Below are positions 7,912 to 17,980 of a DNA stretch of 64,000 nucleotides, in pieces. Source of the stretch: Emiliania huxleyi CCMP1516 (lineage: Eukaryota; Haptophyta; Isochrysidales; Noelaerhabdaceae); assembly GCF_000372725.1 (NCBI RefSeq), contig NW_005201092.1, positions 308,310 to 372,309 of the forward strand, written 5' to 3'. The first letter of the stretch is position 1. Every line of letters begins with the position of its first letter. The position numbers and the translations under genes were made by a program. The notes below the pieces were generated by a model. The model was given only the letters and a program-made list of their open reading frames with translations, ran no database searches and was not told where the DNA came from.

Positions 7912-10900
7912 CTAGTCATGTCGTGTGTGAGTCATGTGCAGGGAGTGCAGCAGACTCGCCGGAAACGTCCAATCATCCCGCACGCTGCTGTCTGTCGCGG
8001 GCGACGCGGCGGGCTCCCACAGCGCGAGGCCGCTAGTCTCTGCGGCCGCGATGGTCTCGGCGGCCACCACCTGCATGCTCGGTCGCAGACCCGGGTCTTG
8101 CTGCCAGCAGCGAGTGATGAGGTCCGAGTAGACGGCGCGGTCGGGCGAGAGGCTCAGCGGCGGCCGCGACGCGGACGAGGGCGGGACGGCCACCTCGTGC
8201 ATGAGGGACCAGAGCAGCATCCCGTACGAGAAGGTGTCGCACCGCTCGTCGTAGCCCGCGACGGGTGCCTGTCCAGACGCGCCACGAGGCTGGGCGCGCA
8301 CCTCTGGCGCCATGAAACGCTTCGTGCCTGCTCACAGCGTCGCGCTGTAAAGAGAGGCCCCTCCCGGCGCGGCGGCATCAAGCGCGCTCCGTGCCGACGT
8401 CCGACGTGTAGAGTGCCGCCTCGGCACCGGAACCGGAGACCGGCGCCGTCGACGCGTCGCTCGCAGAGGCGGCGCCGCAGCTGCCCACGAGCCGCGCGAG
8501 GCCAAAGTCGGCCACCTTTGCGTGGTACTCCGTGTCGAGGAGCACGTTGCTCGGCTTGATGTCGCGGTGCATGACGCCGTTGCCGTGCAAGAAGGAGATG
8601 CCCGTCGCAACCTCGGCCGCGATCCTGGCCGCCAGCCCCGCCCGGAGGGGCTCGCCCCGCCTGAGCAGCTCGCTGAGCGAGGTCTGCATCAGCTCGAGCA
8701 CGAGCGCGCCGCCGCCGCCCGACAAGGTTGTGGCGCCGAAGAGGGTGCAGATCGACGGGTGGCGGAGCCGGGCGAGGAGGCGCGCCTCGTCCTGCAGCCG
8801 CCGCGAGGTCTGCCCGCCCCGCGTCACCTGCGAGAAGCAAGGGGGGGGGGGGGGGGGCAGGGGGCGAGAGGGTGAGGCGAGAGGGCGACCCGATGCAGGG
8901 AGAGCAGAGGGGGAAGGCTGCGAGCTAGCTGCGAGCTAGCTGCGAGCTGGCACCGCCCGCCCTCTCCGCCGTCACCTCGAGGGCGACGTGTATGCGGAGA
9001 TTGTGGGAGATCGCGGGAGATAGTGTGAGATCTCACCTTGAGGGCGACGTGTATGCCGAGCCAGCGGCCCGCGTAGACCGTGCCTTGGCCTCCCCTGCCG
9101 AGGACGCGGTCGATGACGATGTCGTTGGCTGAAGGCGGCGGCGGGAGGGCGGCCGCATCTCGATCCAGAAACGCGAGGCGCACCTGCGGACCGTGGATGC
9201 GTCACGCCGTGAGCATGCGGACATGCCGTGGACATGTCGTGGACGGGTCTCGAGGGCGAGGCGCACGTGCTGCTCCATCAGGTAGCCGAGCGCCTCGCCG
9301 AGCATCAGCGCGCCTAATCTCTCGGGTGATCTCGGGTGATCTCGGGTGATCTCGGGTGATCTCAGGTGGCCGAGCGGGGATCACCCAGTAGTGCCTCCGA
9401 TCAGCAGCGGCTCGGCTACATCTCGGCCACATCTCGGTCACATCTCGGCCACATCTCGGCTACATCGTGCCTCCGATCAGTAGAGGCTCGCCCGGGTGGC
9501 CGATCTCCGTGACGGGCGGCGACAAGGTGAAGCCAGCCATGATGACTGCGAATCACGCGAAGCGGTGCGCGTCCAAGATGGCCGAGTAGCGCAGGTAGAC
9601 GACGGACAGCAGCAGGAACAGCGCCTCGTTAAGGACGAAGAAGTGGAGCGGGTAGATGAAGCCCGTGGGCAGGTGGAGGAGGAGTATGGCGGCGACCAGC
9701 ACCGCCGTCAGGCCGACCAGCGTGCGACCAAAGAGCAAACGGGCGCGCTGCTGGTCGTGCATGCGGTCTGCCCGCCAGCGCGCACCCGCCAAGGATGCGA
9801 GCCAGACGAGCTCGCCGAAGAGATAGTCGAGCAAGAACTCGTTCTTGAGGACGAAGGAGAGGGCCAAGTCGAACGCGGCACACCTGTCGGAAGTTCGTGG
9901 AAGGCTCGTGGGAGGCTCCGAGCCTGGCAGCGAGGACCAGCTCGAAGGCGGCTCGCACATGCCGAGGAAGATCAGGAACGGCAAAAAGGCAGAGCGGAAG
10001 GCCTTGGACGTGTACTGCGCCTCCATGTCCCGGTCGACGAACTGGAGCCTGCCGGGACAGGGAGAAGCGCAGCGGTCGAGTGGCGTGTGCGCTCCCTGGC
10101 GCGCCGCCGGTGTGTCTCTCTCATTGGGGCGCACGTCCACGGCTTGAGCGGCGGCGGCGCAGCGGGGGCGAGCAACTGCCCGGCGGCGGCGGCTCGCTCG
10201 AGGAAGGCGAGTCGCATGCGCCGCTCGAGGAGGTAGCCTGCCGCCTCGCCGAGCAGTAGTGCTCCGCCTACGCGACACCTCGGGGCGGTGGCACCGCGAC
10301 CTCGGGAGACCTCGCCGAGCAGGAGCCGCCCCGCCCAGCAGGAGAGGCTCCGCTGGCCGGCCAAGCACAGACAGCTGCGGCAGCATGGCGCTCCCGATCG
10401 CCTGCACACCGAACCTCGACGGCTCTCAACTTGCGGGCCGTCACAGCTCTGCCCGCTCTGCCCGCGTCTCGCGTTGGTCGCGGAGTAGGCGGCGCGCGAC
10501 TGCCACGGGATGGCCTGAAGGTGCCGAGGAGAAGGCTCATCATAGAGGGATCGGAGACTGCGGCGCGCGGCTGCCACGGGGTGGCCGAGTGGCGCAGGTA
10601 GAGAGAGACGAGGCACCGCATCAGCGCAACCACCACCACCAGGCCGGGGTGCCTTGGCTCGGGCGGGTGGATCCGGAAGATGAGCAGCAGCGCGGCCCAG
10701 CCCACAACCGCCGTGGCATTGAGCGCGAGGCCAAACAGCGCGCGCGCCCGCTGCTGGTCCGCCATGCGGCCCGTCCTCCGGCGAGCGACGGCCAACACGA
10801 CTCCGGCGAGAGCGGTCGCCATCCCGGCTTCTCGGATGGCCGGGAATCCCACGGCAAGGGCTGTATACAGCGCGGACCAGACCACCTATGCAAGAGAAGA

Positions 10901-11030
10901 GAGAGACACGCGTCACTCAGTGGTGTGCGGCACAGGATGCACTCGGCGTCTCTTCAGCACGCCAGGAAGACAACGAGAGGCGAGTAGGCGGAGCGGAACG
11001 CATCAGCAGTGAAGCGTGCCTCGAGCGCGG
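7912..11030 (-). CDS. Membrane-anchored protein kinase with duplicated N-terminal membrane module
   Basis: The C-terminal part is a complete kinase domain. From about 9180: IVIDRVLGRGGQGTVYAGRW (Gly loop) and HVALK; after an intron, LQDEARLLARLRHPSICTLF, VMHRDIKPSNVLLD (HRD loop), VADFGLARL (DFG), then, joined across a GC-AG intron near 8330-8380, VGTKRFMAPEV, YDERCDTFSYGMLLWSLMHE and CWQQDPGLRPSM, stopping at 7912. It looks tyrosine-kinase-like or Raf-like, predicted Ser/Thr. Upstream lie two related membrane modules. Copy 2 (about 10060-9250) has AQYTSKAFRSAFLPFLIFLG, MHDQQRARLLFGR, then hydrophobic helices, VVYLRYSA, and LGEALGYLMEQHVRLA. Copy 1 (about 11030-10140) has ARFTADAFRSAYSPLVVFLA, MADQQRARALFGL, helices, SLYLRHSA, and LGEAAGYLLERRMRLAFLE. 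Either one protein carries both modules, or copy 1 is a tandem-duplicated gene that lost its kinase. The start is not fixed. Confidence 0.75.
8973..9060 (-). repeat. Kinase intron edge: 27-nt direct repeat
   Basis: 8973-8999 and 9034-9060 match at 25 of 27 positions. Both encode HVAL(K/E)-V on the minus strand. The first copy read (9060 side) supplies the donor CAAG|GTGAGA. The spacer holds GGGAGAT words. Confidence 0.7.
9310..9490 (-). repeat. Repeat-filled kinase intron(s)
   Basis: 9315-9366 is about five copies of ATCTCGGGTG. 9413-9466 is about five copies of CATCTCGGCCA. The second block is bracketed by a 24-nt direct repeat with two mismatches (9391-9414 and 9467-9490). Read on the minus strand this gives a GC-AG intron joining LLIGG to the next exon. 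Confidence 0.75.
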
Positions 11031-11379
11031 GGTTTTTGATGGTAAGAGTCCACCGCTGCAGCCGTGCATCGTCTGTAGCTGGCCAGAATGCGGCTGCCGC
11101 GGCGAGCATCACCAACGCAGCAGCAGCGACGCTTGTTTTTCGGTTTCCAGCAGGTGTCTTTGGCTGCCTTGAGCGTGGCCAATCTATCAGCGTACCGCGC
11201 CTTCAGCATAGCGATCCGCGCCTTGAGCTCTTCCAGCTCACGATCTCGTCGGGAGAGCGTCCTCGTCCGTGTGGTGCGATCCGCCGCCGCGTGGTCGAGT
11301 GCAGCGATCAGGGCGAGGAGCGCTGCGAAGGGCGTGCACCTCGATCCTGCACCGTGTTTGTTATGACCCCCCCCAGTGA

Positions 11380-11460
11380 ACACACCAGTGAGGGAGGGCG
11401 AGACGATCGAGGGGTCCCGTACCATGCGGAATCGACCCTATCCAGTGCTCAAGTGCTCAA
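11380..11460 (+). repeat. Dispersed repeat family B, copy 1
   Basis: Landmarks are AGTGAGGGAGGGCGAGACGA, TCGAGGGGTCCCGTACCATG, CGGAATCGACCCTATC and AGTGCTCAAGTGCTCAAGC. Copies also at 41190-41275 (-) and 43078-43156 (+). Non-coding, about 80 bp. Confidence 0.85.
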
Positions 11461-11499
11461 GCTAGGAAGGCGAAACACAGTCCGACCAACGACTGGGTT

Positions 11500-11640
11500 G
11501 CAGACTGGGACACCAACGCGGTATGGGTGGACGCAGGACGGGCGATGACGGTCACACAGGAGCGACACACAGAACCACAAGACAAGACACTCAGCCAACG
11601 GGGCGGCTGCCACACATCCTGAGCGAACTTCCCTGTCACC
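11500..11640 (-). repeat. Dispersed repeat family A, copy 3 (diverged)
   Basis: Reverse complement of the 3' half of family A: GACACCAACGCGGTATGGGT, CGATGACGGTCACACAGGAG, GCTGCCACACATCCTGAG. It directly follows repeat family B, an arrangement also seen at 43.08-43.2 kb. Confidence 0.7.
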
Positions 11641-12055
11641 CGCGGCCGGACTCCATCCGGCACGCGTCGCTGGGCGCTCAGAGCTGCGTCCCCTGCTCGC
11701 CACCCCGACGCCCAAGGCGCCCGAGCGAACGACAGGCGGCACGCGAAGACTGATTGCAATCCCGCCGACCGCCAGGCCGCGGGATGATGCGTGCGTGGTC
11801 TTGTAGTGGGTCTCGGAAGCATGTGGCCGCAGCCCAAAGCATGTGGCCGCACACACACTGCCGATTTTATATGCAGCCCACTTCTTCTCTTCCACCTGGT
11901 GGTGCGATGGGCTCCCTCCCGCGGGGAGATGTCACGCCCCCCACAGCAAATCGGTTTTTGCCCTTAAATAGTGCTGTTTTCGTTGGGCCGAATTTCGCTT
12001 GACTTGGTCGGTTTGAGCACTATCTTCAGCCAACGCCCACAGCAAATCGGTGAAA
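11640..12055. other. Gene-free stretch upstream of the sulfotransferase
   Basis: No gene recognised. GCCACACAGCAAATCGGT-like words (CCACAGCAAATCGGT) occur at about 11941 and 12040, a roughly 100-bp direct duplication. Confidence 0.4.
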
Positions 12056-12062
12056 ACCTGGA

Positions 12063-12190
12063 GTCACGCCACTGGTTCGCGACGCGCACCACAAGAGCGT
12101 CTGCGACCCGGAGGCGCCGTATCAGTACCTGCAGAACGACATCTGGACGCCGATCGACTCGACCCTCGCTCTACCGCCTCACTTGGTGGC
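12063..12190 (+). pseudogene. Possible orphan exon upstream of the sulfotransferase
   Basis: The frame from 12063 reads TPLVRDAHHKSVCDPEAPYQ then YLQNDIWTPIDSTLALPPHL, which has the composition of real coding sequence. It is out of frame with the sulfotransferase ATG at 12212. It could be a gene remnant or a 5' exon; I do not recognise it. Confidence 0.3.
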
Positions 12191-12211
12191 CACCACTGAA
12201 CTTGGTCCTCC

Positions 12212-13780
12212 ATGGAGTCTGAACCGGCCGCCATTATGCCGCAGCAGGACTGGGAGGTTGTCATGGTGGACGAGGCGGCACAAGAGGGTTTCTTCCACTA
12301 CGAGGTTCGGCGAGGCGAGGAGGCCTATCGCTTGCCAGTCCTGCGGAATTGGAAGCTCGTCGGCTCTGCCTTCTACACAATGAATGTGCGAGAGCACCGC
12401 GTCACCCCGATTCAGGAGCTGTATGAGCACGAGGCATGGTTGCGCATGAGCGTGAAGTTGAAACCGGAGGACGTTCTCATCTGCTCGTACCCCAAGTCGG
12501 GGACGACACTGGTCGAGCAGATCGTGCTGCTTCTGCTCAACAGCGGCGATCACGAGGCCCTTGATCCCCTCTCCAAGAATGCGATTCGACCGACAAAAGC
12601 GACGTTTGGAAAGATCTGGCCCGAGGCGTGCCTAGTGCCTGATGGCTGCACCGAGCGGGCACCCTTCCGACCGATAGGCGAGCAGTTCAGGCCAGTGGAG
12701 CTCTCGCTCTTCGAGGCCATGCACAGCCCTCGCGTCATCAAGACGCACAACGCTCCACAGCATGTCGTTGGCTGCGATGCGAGCGGGCAGCTGGCAGAGT
12801 CTCGATACATCATCGTGTGCCGCAACCCCCTCGACACTTGCGTCTCTGCGTACTATCATGGCTGGAGCCCCGCTGAGAGCGGCGTGCCCTTTGATGCGTG
12901 GTCAGTCGCATGGCTCGCCGGGCTGCCAGCGCAAGGCGGCACGTGGTGGACGTATTATGAGCAATGGCGGCGAGCGGAGCAGCTCAGCACGAAGCGCGCC
13001 CAGTTCTTATGGGTGCAGTACGAGCACATCAAGGATCAGCCTGAGCGTGAGATTCGCCGTATCGCCGCCTTCCTCGGCATCGACGGCGACGACGCTCTCA
13101 TCGCGCGCGTTGTGCATGGTAGCGACTTTACCGTCATGAAGCGCAGCGCAAAGGAGGCCGCCAAGGCCCGCCACCGGTTGGACTCGGACGCACACATGCG
13201 CAAGGGGATCGTGGGCGATCACATCAACCACTTTGAGCCCGAGCGCCGCCGCCGCTTCATCTCTGCCCTGCAAGGCGGCGGCAACCCCCACGCACCATTC
13301 ACGGATGCAGTCTCGCTATCTTTTAACTCTCCAGCAGAGCAGGTCTCGCCCCAGCCATTCGCCATCCTTGATTTCATGGCAACGCTGCTGCTACCCGCCA
13401 CTATGAACGCGGCAAACACGTGTATCATCCCGATTGCCGAGGCTGTCGTCCGGTCCCGACGAATGAGTGCCGATGCAACAAGGACGGAGGTGCTGCACGC
13501 ATCGGCGCTAGAGATCGCCGTTAGCACGGCTGGAATTTTGCTGTCCACGCTAGCCTACTTCGCTATGCCATCGCGGTGGCACGAGGGGCGCACCATCTAC
13601 CTGTTTGCCAGCGGCTGCTTCACCGTCGGCACCGGCGCCTACATGACGGCCGTGTTGACAGACACGCCCAGGTGGGCGACACTCTTGTGTCGCGTCCTGG
13701 CGCTGAGCGGCTCCGGTATCAAGTACACCATCAAGGCGCGCTTTCGCAGAGCCGGCGCACATGCACACGCACATGCATAA
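12212..13780 (+). CDS. PAPS-dependent sulfotransferase with C-terminal membrane domain
   Basis: An intronless 522-residue protein. The N-terminal 390 residues form a cytosolic-type sulfotransferase domain that moves sulfate from PAPS to an acceptor. The 5'-phosphosulfate loop is CSYPKSGTTLVEQI (PKSGTT at residues 94-99). The 3'-phosphate motif is YIIVCRNPLDTCVSAYYH (about 205-222), followed by FLWVQYEHIKD. The RKGxxGD dimer/PAPS motif is present as RKGIVGDHINHF (about 331-342). After residue 385 come three or four hydrophobic stretches (PFAILDFMATLLLPATM, ALEIAVSTAGILLSTLAYFA, IYLFASGCFTVGTGAYMTAV) and a basic His/Ala tail. A membrane tail behind a SULT-like domain is unusual and suggests the enzyme sits on a membrane, with the active site facing the side of the N-terminus. 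The acceptor substrate is unknown. Confidence 0.88.
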   Translation: MESEPAAIMPQQDWEVVMVDEAAQEGFFHYEVRRGEEAYRLPVLRNWKLVGSAFYTMNVREHRVTPIQELYEHEAWLRMSVKLKPEDVLICSYPKSGTTLVEQIVLLLLNSGDHEALDPLSKNAIRPTKATFGKIWPEACLVPDGCTERAPFRPIGEQFRPVELSLFEAMHSPRVIKTHNAPQHVVGCDASGQLAESRYIIVCRNPLDTCVSAYYHGWSPAESGVPFDAWSVAWLAGLPAQGGTWWTYYEQWRRAEQLSTKRAQFLWVQYEHIKDQPEREIRRIAAFLGIDGDDALIARVVHGSDFTVMKRSAKEAAKARHRLDSDAHMRKGIVGDHINHFEPERRRRFISALQGGGNPHAPFTDAVSLSFNSPAEQVSPQPFAILDFMATLLLPATMNAANTCIIPIAEAVVRSRRMSADATRTEVLHASALEIAVSTAGILLSTLAYFAMPSRWHEGRTIYLFASGCFTVGTGAYMTAVLTDTPRWATLLCRVLALSGSGIKYTIKARFRRAGAHAHAHA

Positions 13781-13784
13781 ATCT

Positions 13785-13862
13785 ACAGATGCATTAAATC
13801 TACACATGCACATGCATTAAATCTACACATGCACATGCATTTATCTACACATGCACACGTAC
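13785..13862. repeat. Tandem repeat of about 21-30 nt
   Basis: Repeats of CACATGCATTAAATCTA directly after the sulfotransferase stop codon. The repeat enters the last codons (His-Ala pairs), so the stop may have been set by repeat growth. Confidence 0.8.
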
Positions 13863-14159
13863 CAAGCATGCGCCCCGGCTGATGTACGTGCACATGCCGA
13901 ACACAGGTGCGCATATCCCAGTCGCTTTTTGCACAGAAGCGGTCGTTCCTCATGCTCTGTGTCACGACGTCGGCTCTTGTTGGCACGCAACACGGGGTCC
14001 CAGGGAAGGCGAGCAAGAACCTTCTCGCGTGCCAGACGCCAAAAAGACGACGCAAATCCATTCACAGTCCTTGGCGACGGCGGCTTCAGAAGCGGCTTCA
14101 GAAGAGAGCTTCTTTACTTATAAAATTCTTTATTTTCTCTTTGTGGTTGGCTCTGGCGG

Positions 14160-14690
14160 GCGCGCTGCGGTCGCACGCCTCCCAAGTCATATGCCACGGC
14201 GTGCAATGTAGATTCAGCACACGCGCCTCTGCTCGCGAACACTCATCCAATGAATTGTCATCCCCCATGTGCCATGAGTGCGAGATAGGGCTAGCGGCTG
14301 GCCGCTAGCTAGCCTCTGAGGAGGGCGTCCATAGACACCTCACATGACCCCACACACGGTCTTGTCCGGCCTTGCGGCCGGCTAGATTGCTAGAGGCGGA
14401 GCAAGCCTGCTCTAGTCTCACATGTTGGCCCCTGTCGCCTGTCTGTGTTGTTGTGCTGTTGTTTGTTCCTTGGCACCTTGGAGTGCTGGGGGGGCGACAG
14501 GGGGGACTGGCCCTGAGTGATGTGTACGCCTACTCAGGGTGTGTGGCAGCCCGCTGGCTGTGAGTCTTGTGAGCTTGTTTGTGTCTGTGTGTCGCTCGTG
14601 CGTGTCGTCATCATCTGTCCCGCGTCCACCCATACCGCGTTGGTGTCCAGTCCGAGCCTGACTGTTCTTCGCCTTTCTATCAATCAATCA
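14160..14690 (+). repeat. Dispersed repeat family A, copy 4 (long form)
   Basis: A long form that starts upstream of copy 1, with CGCGCTGCGGTCGCACGCC, CCAAGTCATATGCCACGGCG and CAATGAATTGTCATC, then the common body. The hairpin arms CCCTGAGT (14511-14518) and ACTCAGGG (14532-14539) are intact. The same 5' extension occurs in the 42945 copy. Confidence 0.85.
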
Positions 14691-14699
14691 AATGGCTCT

Positions 14700-15125
14700 A
14701 CTAACTCATGCGGCCGGCGAGGCGGAACAGCCTGCTCTAGCCTCACCGTTACGTGCCTGGTCGCCTTGTTGTTGTTGTTGTTGTTGTTTTGTTGCTCGTG
14801 CTCGTGTATCGCGCGCGTTGAGCTCTTGGTGCGAACTGCGATGGTGCCTTTTGGCGCCTGCTTGGCGCTTGGGCGCTGGAGGGGGCCCGGGGGGGGCGAC
14901 CACAGGGACGCGGCCCCGAGTGATGTAGTGCCGTACACGCATCACTCGGCGGGATGCGGTGTGGCAGCCAGCTCGCAGCTGGGGCTGAGAGTGTCTTGTG
15001 TGTTCAACTATCTACTTGTGAGTGTTTCTCTGTGTCTGTGGGTCGCGCTCTCCAGCGCGTGCCGTCATCTCCTGTCTCGCGTCCGCACACCCACACTGGG
15101 AAGCGCCGGTGTCCACATAACCCAT
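14700..15125 (+). repeat. Repeat family A, copy 5 (divergent subfamily)
   Basis: Tandem to copy 4 and clearly related: GCCTGCTCTAGCCTCAC, GTTGTTGTTGTT run, GGGCGACCACAGGGA, hairpin CCGAGTGATG (14916-14925) / CATCACTCGG (14940-14949), GTGTGGCAGCC, TGTGTTCAAC, CCGTCATCTCCTGTC, GGTGTCCACATAACCC. The hairpin pairs by different bases from the other copies. Confidence 0.75.
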
Positions 15126-15219
15126 CTTGCGTCCGGAATCGATGTCTAGATACACATGAATGTTTTCTTTCGCGGCACGGGGGTTCACACGGGTCGGCGT
15201 CTGCGCGCAACCGCCGCCT

Positions 15220-17359
15220 CTAGTTGATCCACCACCACTCTTGCCCCACGCCGGCCTCCCGCCACGCCGCGCACGCGGCCGTCTTGAGGTCGACCTCGCT
15301 GGTCGTCCGCCCTCCGTCGCCAATGACGCCGTGCGCATAGTGGGCCGGCCAGCCCGGCTCATCGTCGACCGCACGCCAGCCCTCGCCGGCGGGGAAGCCC
15401 GCGTGCTCCGCAAAGGAGAGCCACTGCCGGAGGAGCGCTCGACCGAGCGCCACGTCCGCCGGCGCTGGGCGGTAGGGGCCGCACCGGCTCCCGGGCCAGT
15501 ACGACACGTCTGGGTCCCAGCCCCAGGCGCTCACCGCCGCCGCGGTGGGCGCGCCGACCGACATGGCGGCGATGAAGTCGAAGAGGTGGAAGGCGTAGAT
15601 GGAGGGCGTGTGGCAGTCCTCGAGGAAGAGCGGGTGGTGCGGCCGCGCCCGGACGAGGGAGAGGAAGACGGCGGCGGTGCCGCTCCTCCGCCGCGCGGCG
15701 CCCGCCTCAACTGCGAGCGCGAGCGAGCCGCAAGTCGCGCCCGTGTCCGCAGTCAGCGCGTAAGCTGGCGCGGCGGGCAGGGTCTCGTTCTCGCCGCCGA
15801 CACCCGCGTAGATCGAGTAGAGCCGCGCTGCCGCCGCGCCGAAGCCGGGCGTCAGCTTGGCCTCGATGTAGGCGGCCGCGTCGGCGCGGCTGCGCAGCGC
15901 GGCGAGGGCGGGGTCGGGCTGCCAGTCGAGCTCGCCCTCGAGCATCTGCAGCAACAGCGGCGCCGAGTAGCCCTCGCGCGCCGCCTCCAAGCTGCCTCGC
16001 GTGATGGTGACGCCGTCGACGTACGGCAGAGCAGACCACTCGAGTCCGCCTGCGGGCGGGATATGGGGAGATATGGGGAGATATGGGGAGATATGGGGAG
16101 ATGTGGGGAGATGTGGGGAGATGTGGGGAGATGTGGGGAGATGTGGGGAGATGTGGGGAGATGTGGGGAGATGTGGGGAGATATGCCGGTGAGCAGCCTG
16201 CGGGCGGGGCCGGCTCCGAGGCGAGGCTGCGGCCGAAGGAGAAGTAGTCGTACGACGGCTCCAGAGCGCCTTGGAGCTCCGCCACGCTCGCCTTGCGCAG
16301 GCAGGCCAGGGTCGCCGCGCCGCGCGAAAGCTTTGCGCACGGCGTGTGGCGGAGCCAGCGCTGCTCGTCCTGCCGCAGCTTGTCTCTGGCCGAGAGGGAG
16401 ATGTTTGGCGAGGCGCTCAGCGAGATGGCGGCCTACGTACTGAATACGCCAATGAGGGCAGGAAGGCGGCATTGTACAGTCGGAATACGTGTCCACTCGA
16501 GCGCTGGTTGGATTAGAATACGTATTCCGCTTCTAGGGATGGCGGCGTGGAAGAGGCCGCGGCTCGCCGGCGCGGCGAGGTGGGCGAGGATGGAGGTGCC
16601 GCCAGAGGACTGGCCGAGGAGCGTCACCTTGGCCGCGTCGCCGCCGAAGGCGGCGGCGTTCTTCGCGACCCACCGCATCGCCAGCTGCTGGTCGAGGATG
16701 CCGTAATTGCCGCTCACTCCGCGAGGGTCGGCCGAAGCGAGCTCCTCCAGCGCGGCAAAGCCGAGCGCGCCGAGGCGGTAGTTCATCGCGACCAGCATCG
16801 CCCGCCCGCCGCTGCCGCTGACCAGGTTCTCGATCGCGCCGTACGAGGCGACGGACCCCTCGACAAGAGAGCCGCCGTACAGCCAGACAAGGACGCTGAG
16901 CCGGGCGGAGGCGTTGCCGAGCGCGGCGACGGGAGTGAAGACGTTGAGCGTCAGGCACTGCTCGGAGACGGCCGGAGGGCCGTACGGCGGTTTCATGCCA
17001 GGGCAGCCCGGTCCGTCGGCCAAGGCATCCAGTACGCCGTGCCAGCAGGCGGCGGGCGTCGGAGGCAGGAAGCGGCCAGCTTCGCCGAAGGGAATGCCGC
17101 GAAAGGCGGCGACGCCACCCGCCTGCGTCCGCCCCTGCACGACACCGCAGCTGGTGCGAGCAATGACGGCAGGGCTCTCCTTCTCGACAGTCTCCTTCTC
17201 GACAGTCAGGACAGCGGAGCGGGCGCTGGCGCACCACGCGCATGCGAGGAGGAGGAGCAGACTCAGAACAACCAAGCCGCAATGGCGGTGAGGGGTCGTC
17301 TTGCCGTGTGGCAACTGGCCGTCATTCAACCGTTCAGCGAGCAGTGGCCGCGTGTGCAT
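15220..17359 (-). CDS. Type-B carboxylesterase, secreted or membrane-anchored
   Basis: An alpha/beta-hydrolase of the cholinesterase/carboxylesterase family, hydrolysing ester bonds of lipids or xenobiotics. The start MHTRPLL at 17359 leads to a signal-anchor helix at residues 29-45 (LVVLSLLLLLACAWCAS). Family marks follow: AFRGIPFGEAGRFLPP, SEQCLTLNVFTP (EDCLxLNV motif), VLVWLYGG, YRLGALGF, GNYGILDQQLAMRWV, and the nucleophile elbow LLGQSSGGTS with Ser 251. The catalytic His is probably in DCHTPSIYAFHLFDF. The protein ends EWWWIN at a TAG. Two introns are well defined. 16433-16546 (GC-AG) is bracketed by the 9-nt repeat GATGGCGGC (plus-strand sense). 16050-16197 (GC-AG) is bracketed by the 13-nt repeat GCCTGCGGGCGGG and filled with ATATGGGGAG/ATGTGGGGAG. 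Removing both restores one frame across the domain. Confidence 0.85.
16048..16208 (-). repeat. Repeat-filled esterase intron with 13-nt flanking repeat
   Basis: GCCTGCGGGCGGG at 16048-16060 and 16196-16208. Between them stand about thirteen copies of GGGGAGAT(A/G)T. On the minus strand this is CCGCAG|GC...CCGCAG|GC, a GC-AG intron at 16050-16197. Confidence 0.9.
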
Positions 17360-17399
17360 GCGTCAGACACGCTGCAGATCTGAGTCGGGTGACGCTCGT

Positions 17400-17855
17400 G
17401 ACGTGAACAACGAGAACAGTTCACTTGGCCACCGGTGGGGGTACGACACGCGATCTGTCGTGGGATCGCTTGTCATGACTCATCAGAGGTGGGAGAAGCC
17501 GCGAGAGCAAGGAATCGTGTGTGTGTGTGTGTGTGTGTGCAAGGGATCGGCAGGCGGCGGCGTCGTCGCAGAACGAGGCAGAGGAGAGTTACGAGACAGA
17601 GGGATGTGGGACAGAGGATGACGACACGTCGAGACGACACGCGCGAGCGACACACAGACACACAATCAATCGGCGAGAGACTGCGAAGAGAGATAGGAAG
17701 AGGCAGACGCCCAAGGGTGGGCGACGGCTAGCGCACCACACCCCTCTCCTTAAAATCCCTGTGTGGTCTTACGGCAATTTCTGTTTTCTTTGTTGTAAAA
17801 ATCATGAAGGTTTGTTGTAAAATTCTCTAAATTGTTTCTCCCCAAGTTCAGGATA
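17400..17855. other. Gene-free stretch with repeats
   Basis: Contains a (GT)n run at 17517-17539, a fragment of family A in reverse (GATGACGACACGTCGAGACG, GCGAGCGACACACAGACAC), and a TTGTTGTAAAA(T/A)(T/A)C word pair at 17792 and 17813 that recurs near 44360 and 44580. No gene seen. Confidence 0.5.
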
Positions 17856-17857
17856 TA

Positions 17858-17925
17858 AGCTAGCCCGATGCTGAGCATCCGGCCCGCTGGGTGCGCTTCA
17901 TAGCTCCCCGAGGGCCCAACTTCAT
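17858..17925 (+). repeat. Dispersed repeat family C, fragment
   Basis: GCTAGCCCGATGCTGAGCATC, CGGCCCGCTGGGTGCGCTTC and ATAGCTCCC match the 7490-7550 copy. Confidence 0.65.
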
Positions 17926-17980
17926 AATCGTGCTTTTTGGGTTGGGTTGGGTTGTTGGCCCGGGTTGGGTTGTTCCGCGT

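Noticed and set aside
16000..16200. Possible CRISPR-like array of GGGGAGATRT units
   Set aside because: No unique spacers; a plain tandem repeat within an intron of a eukaryotic gene.
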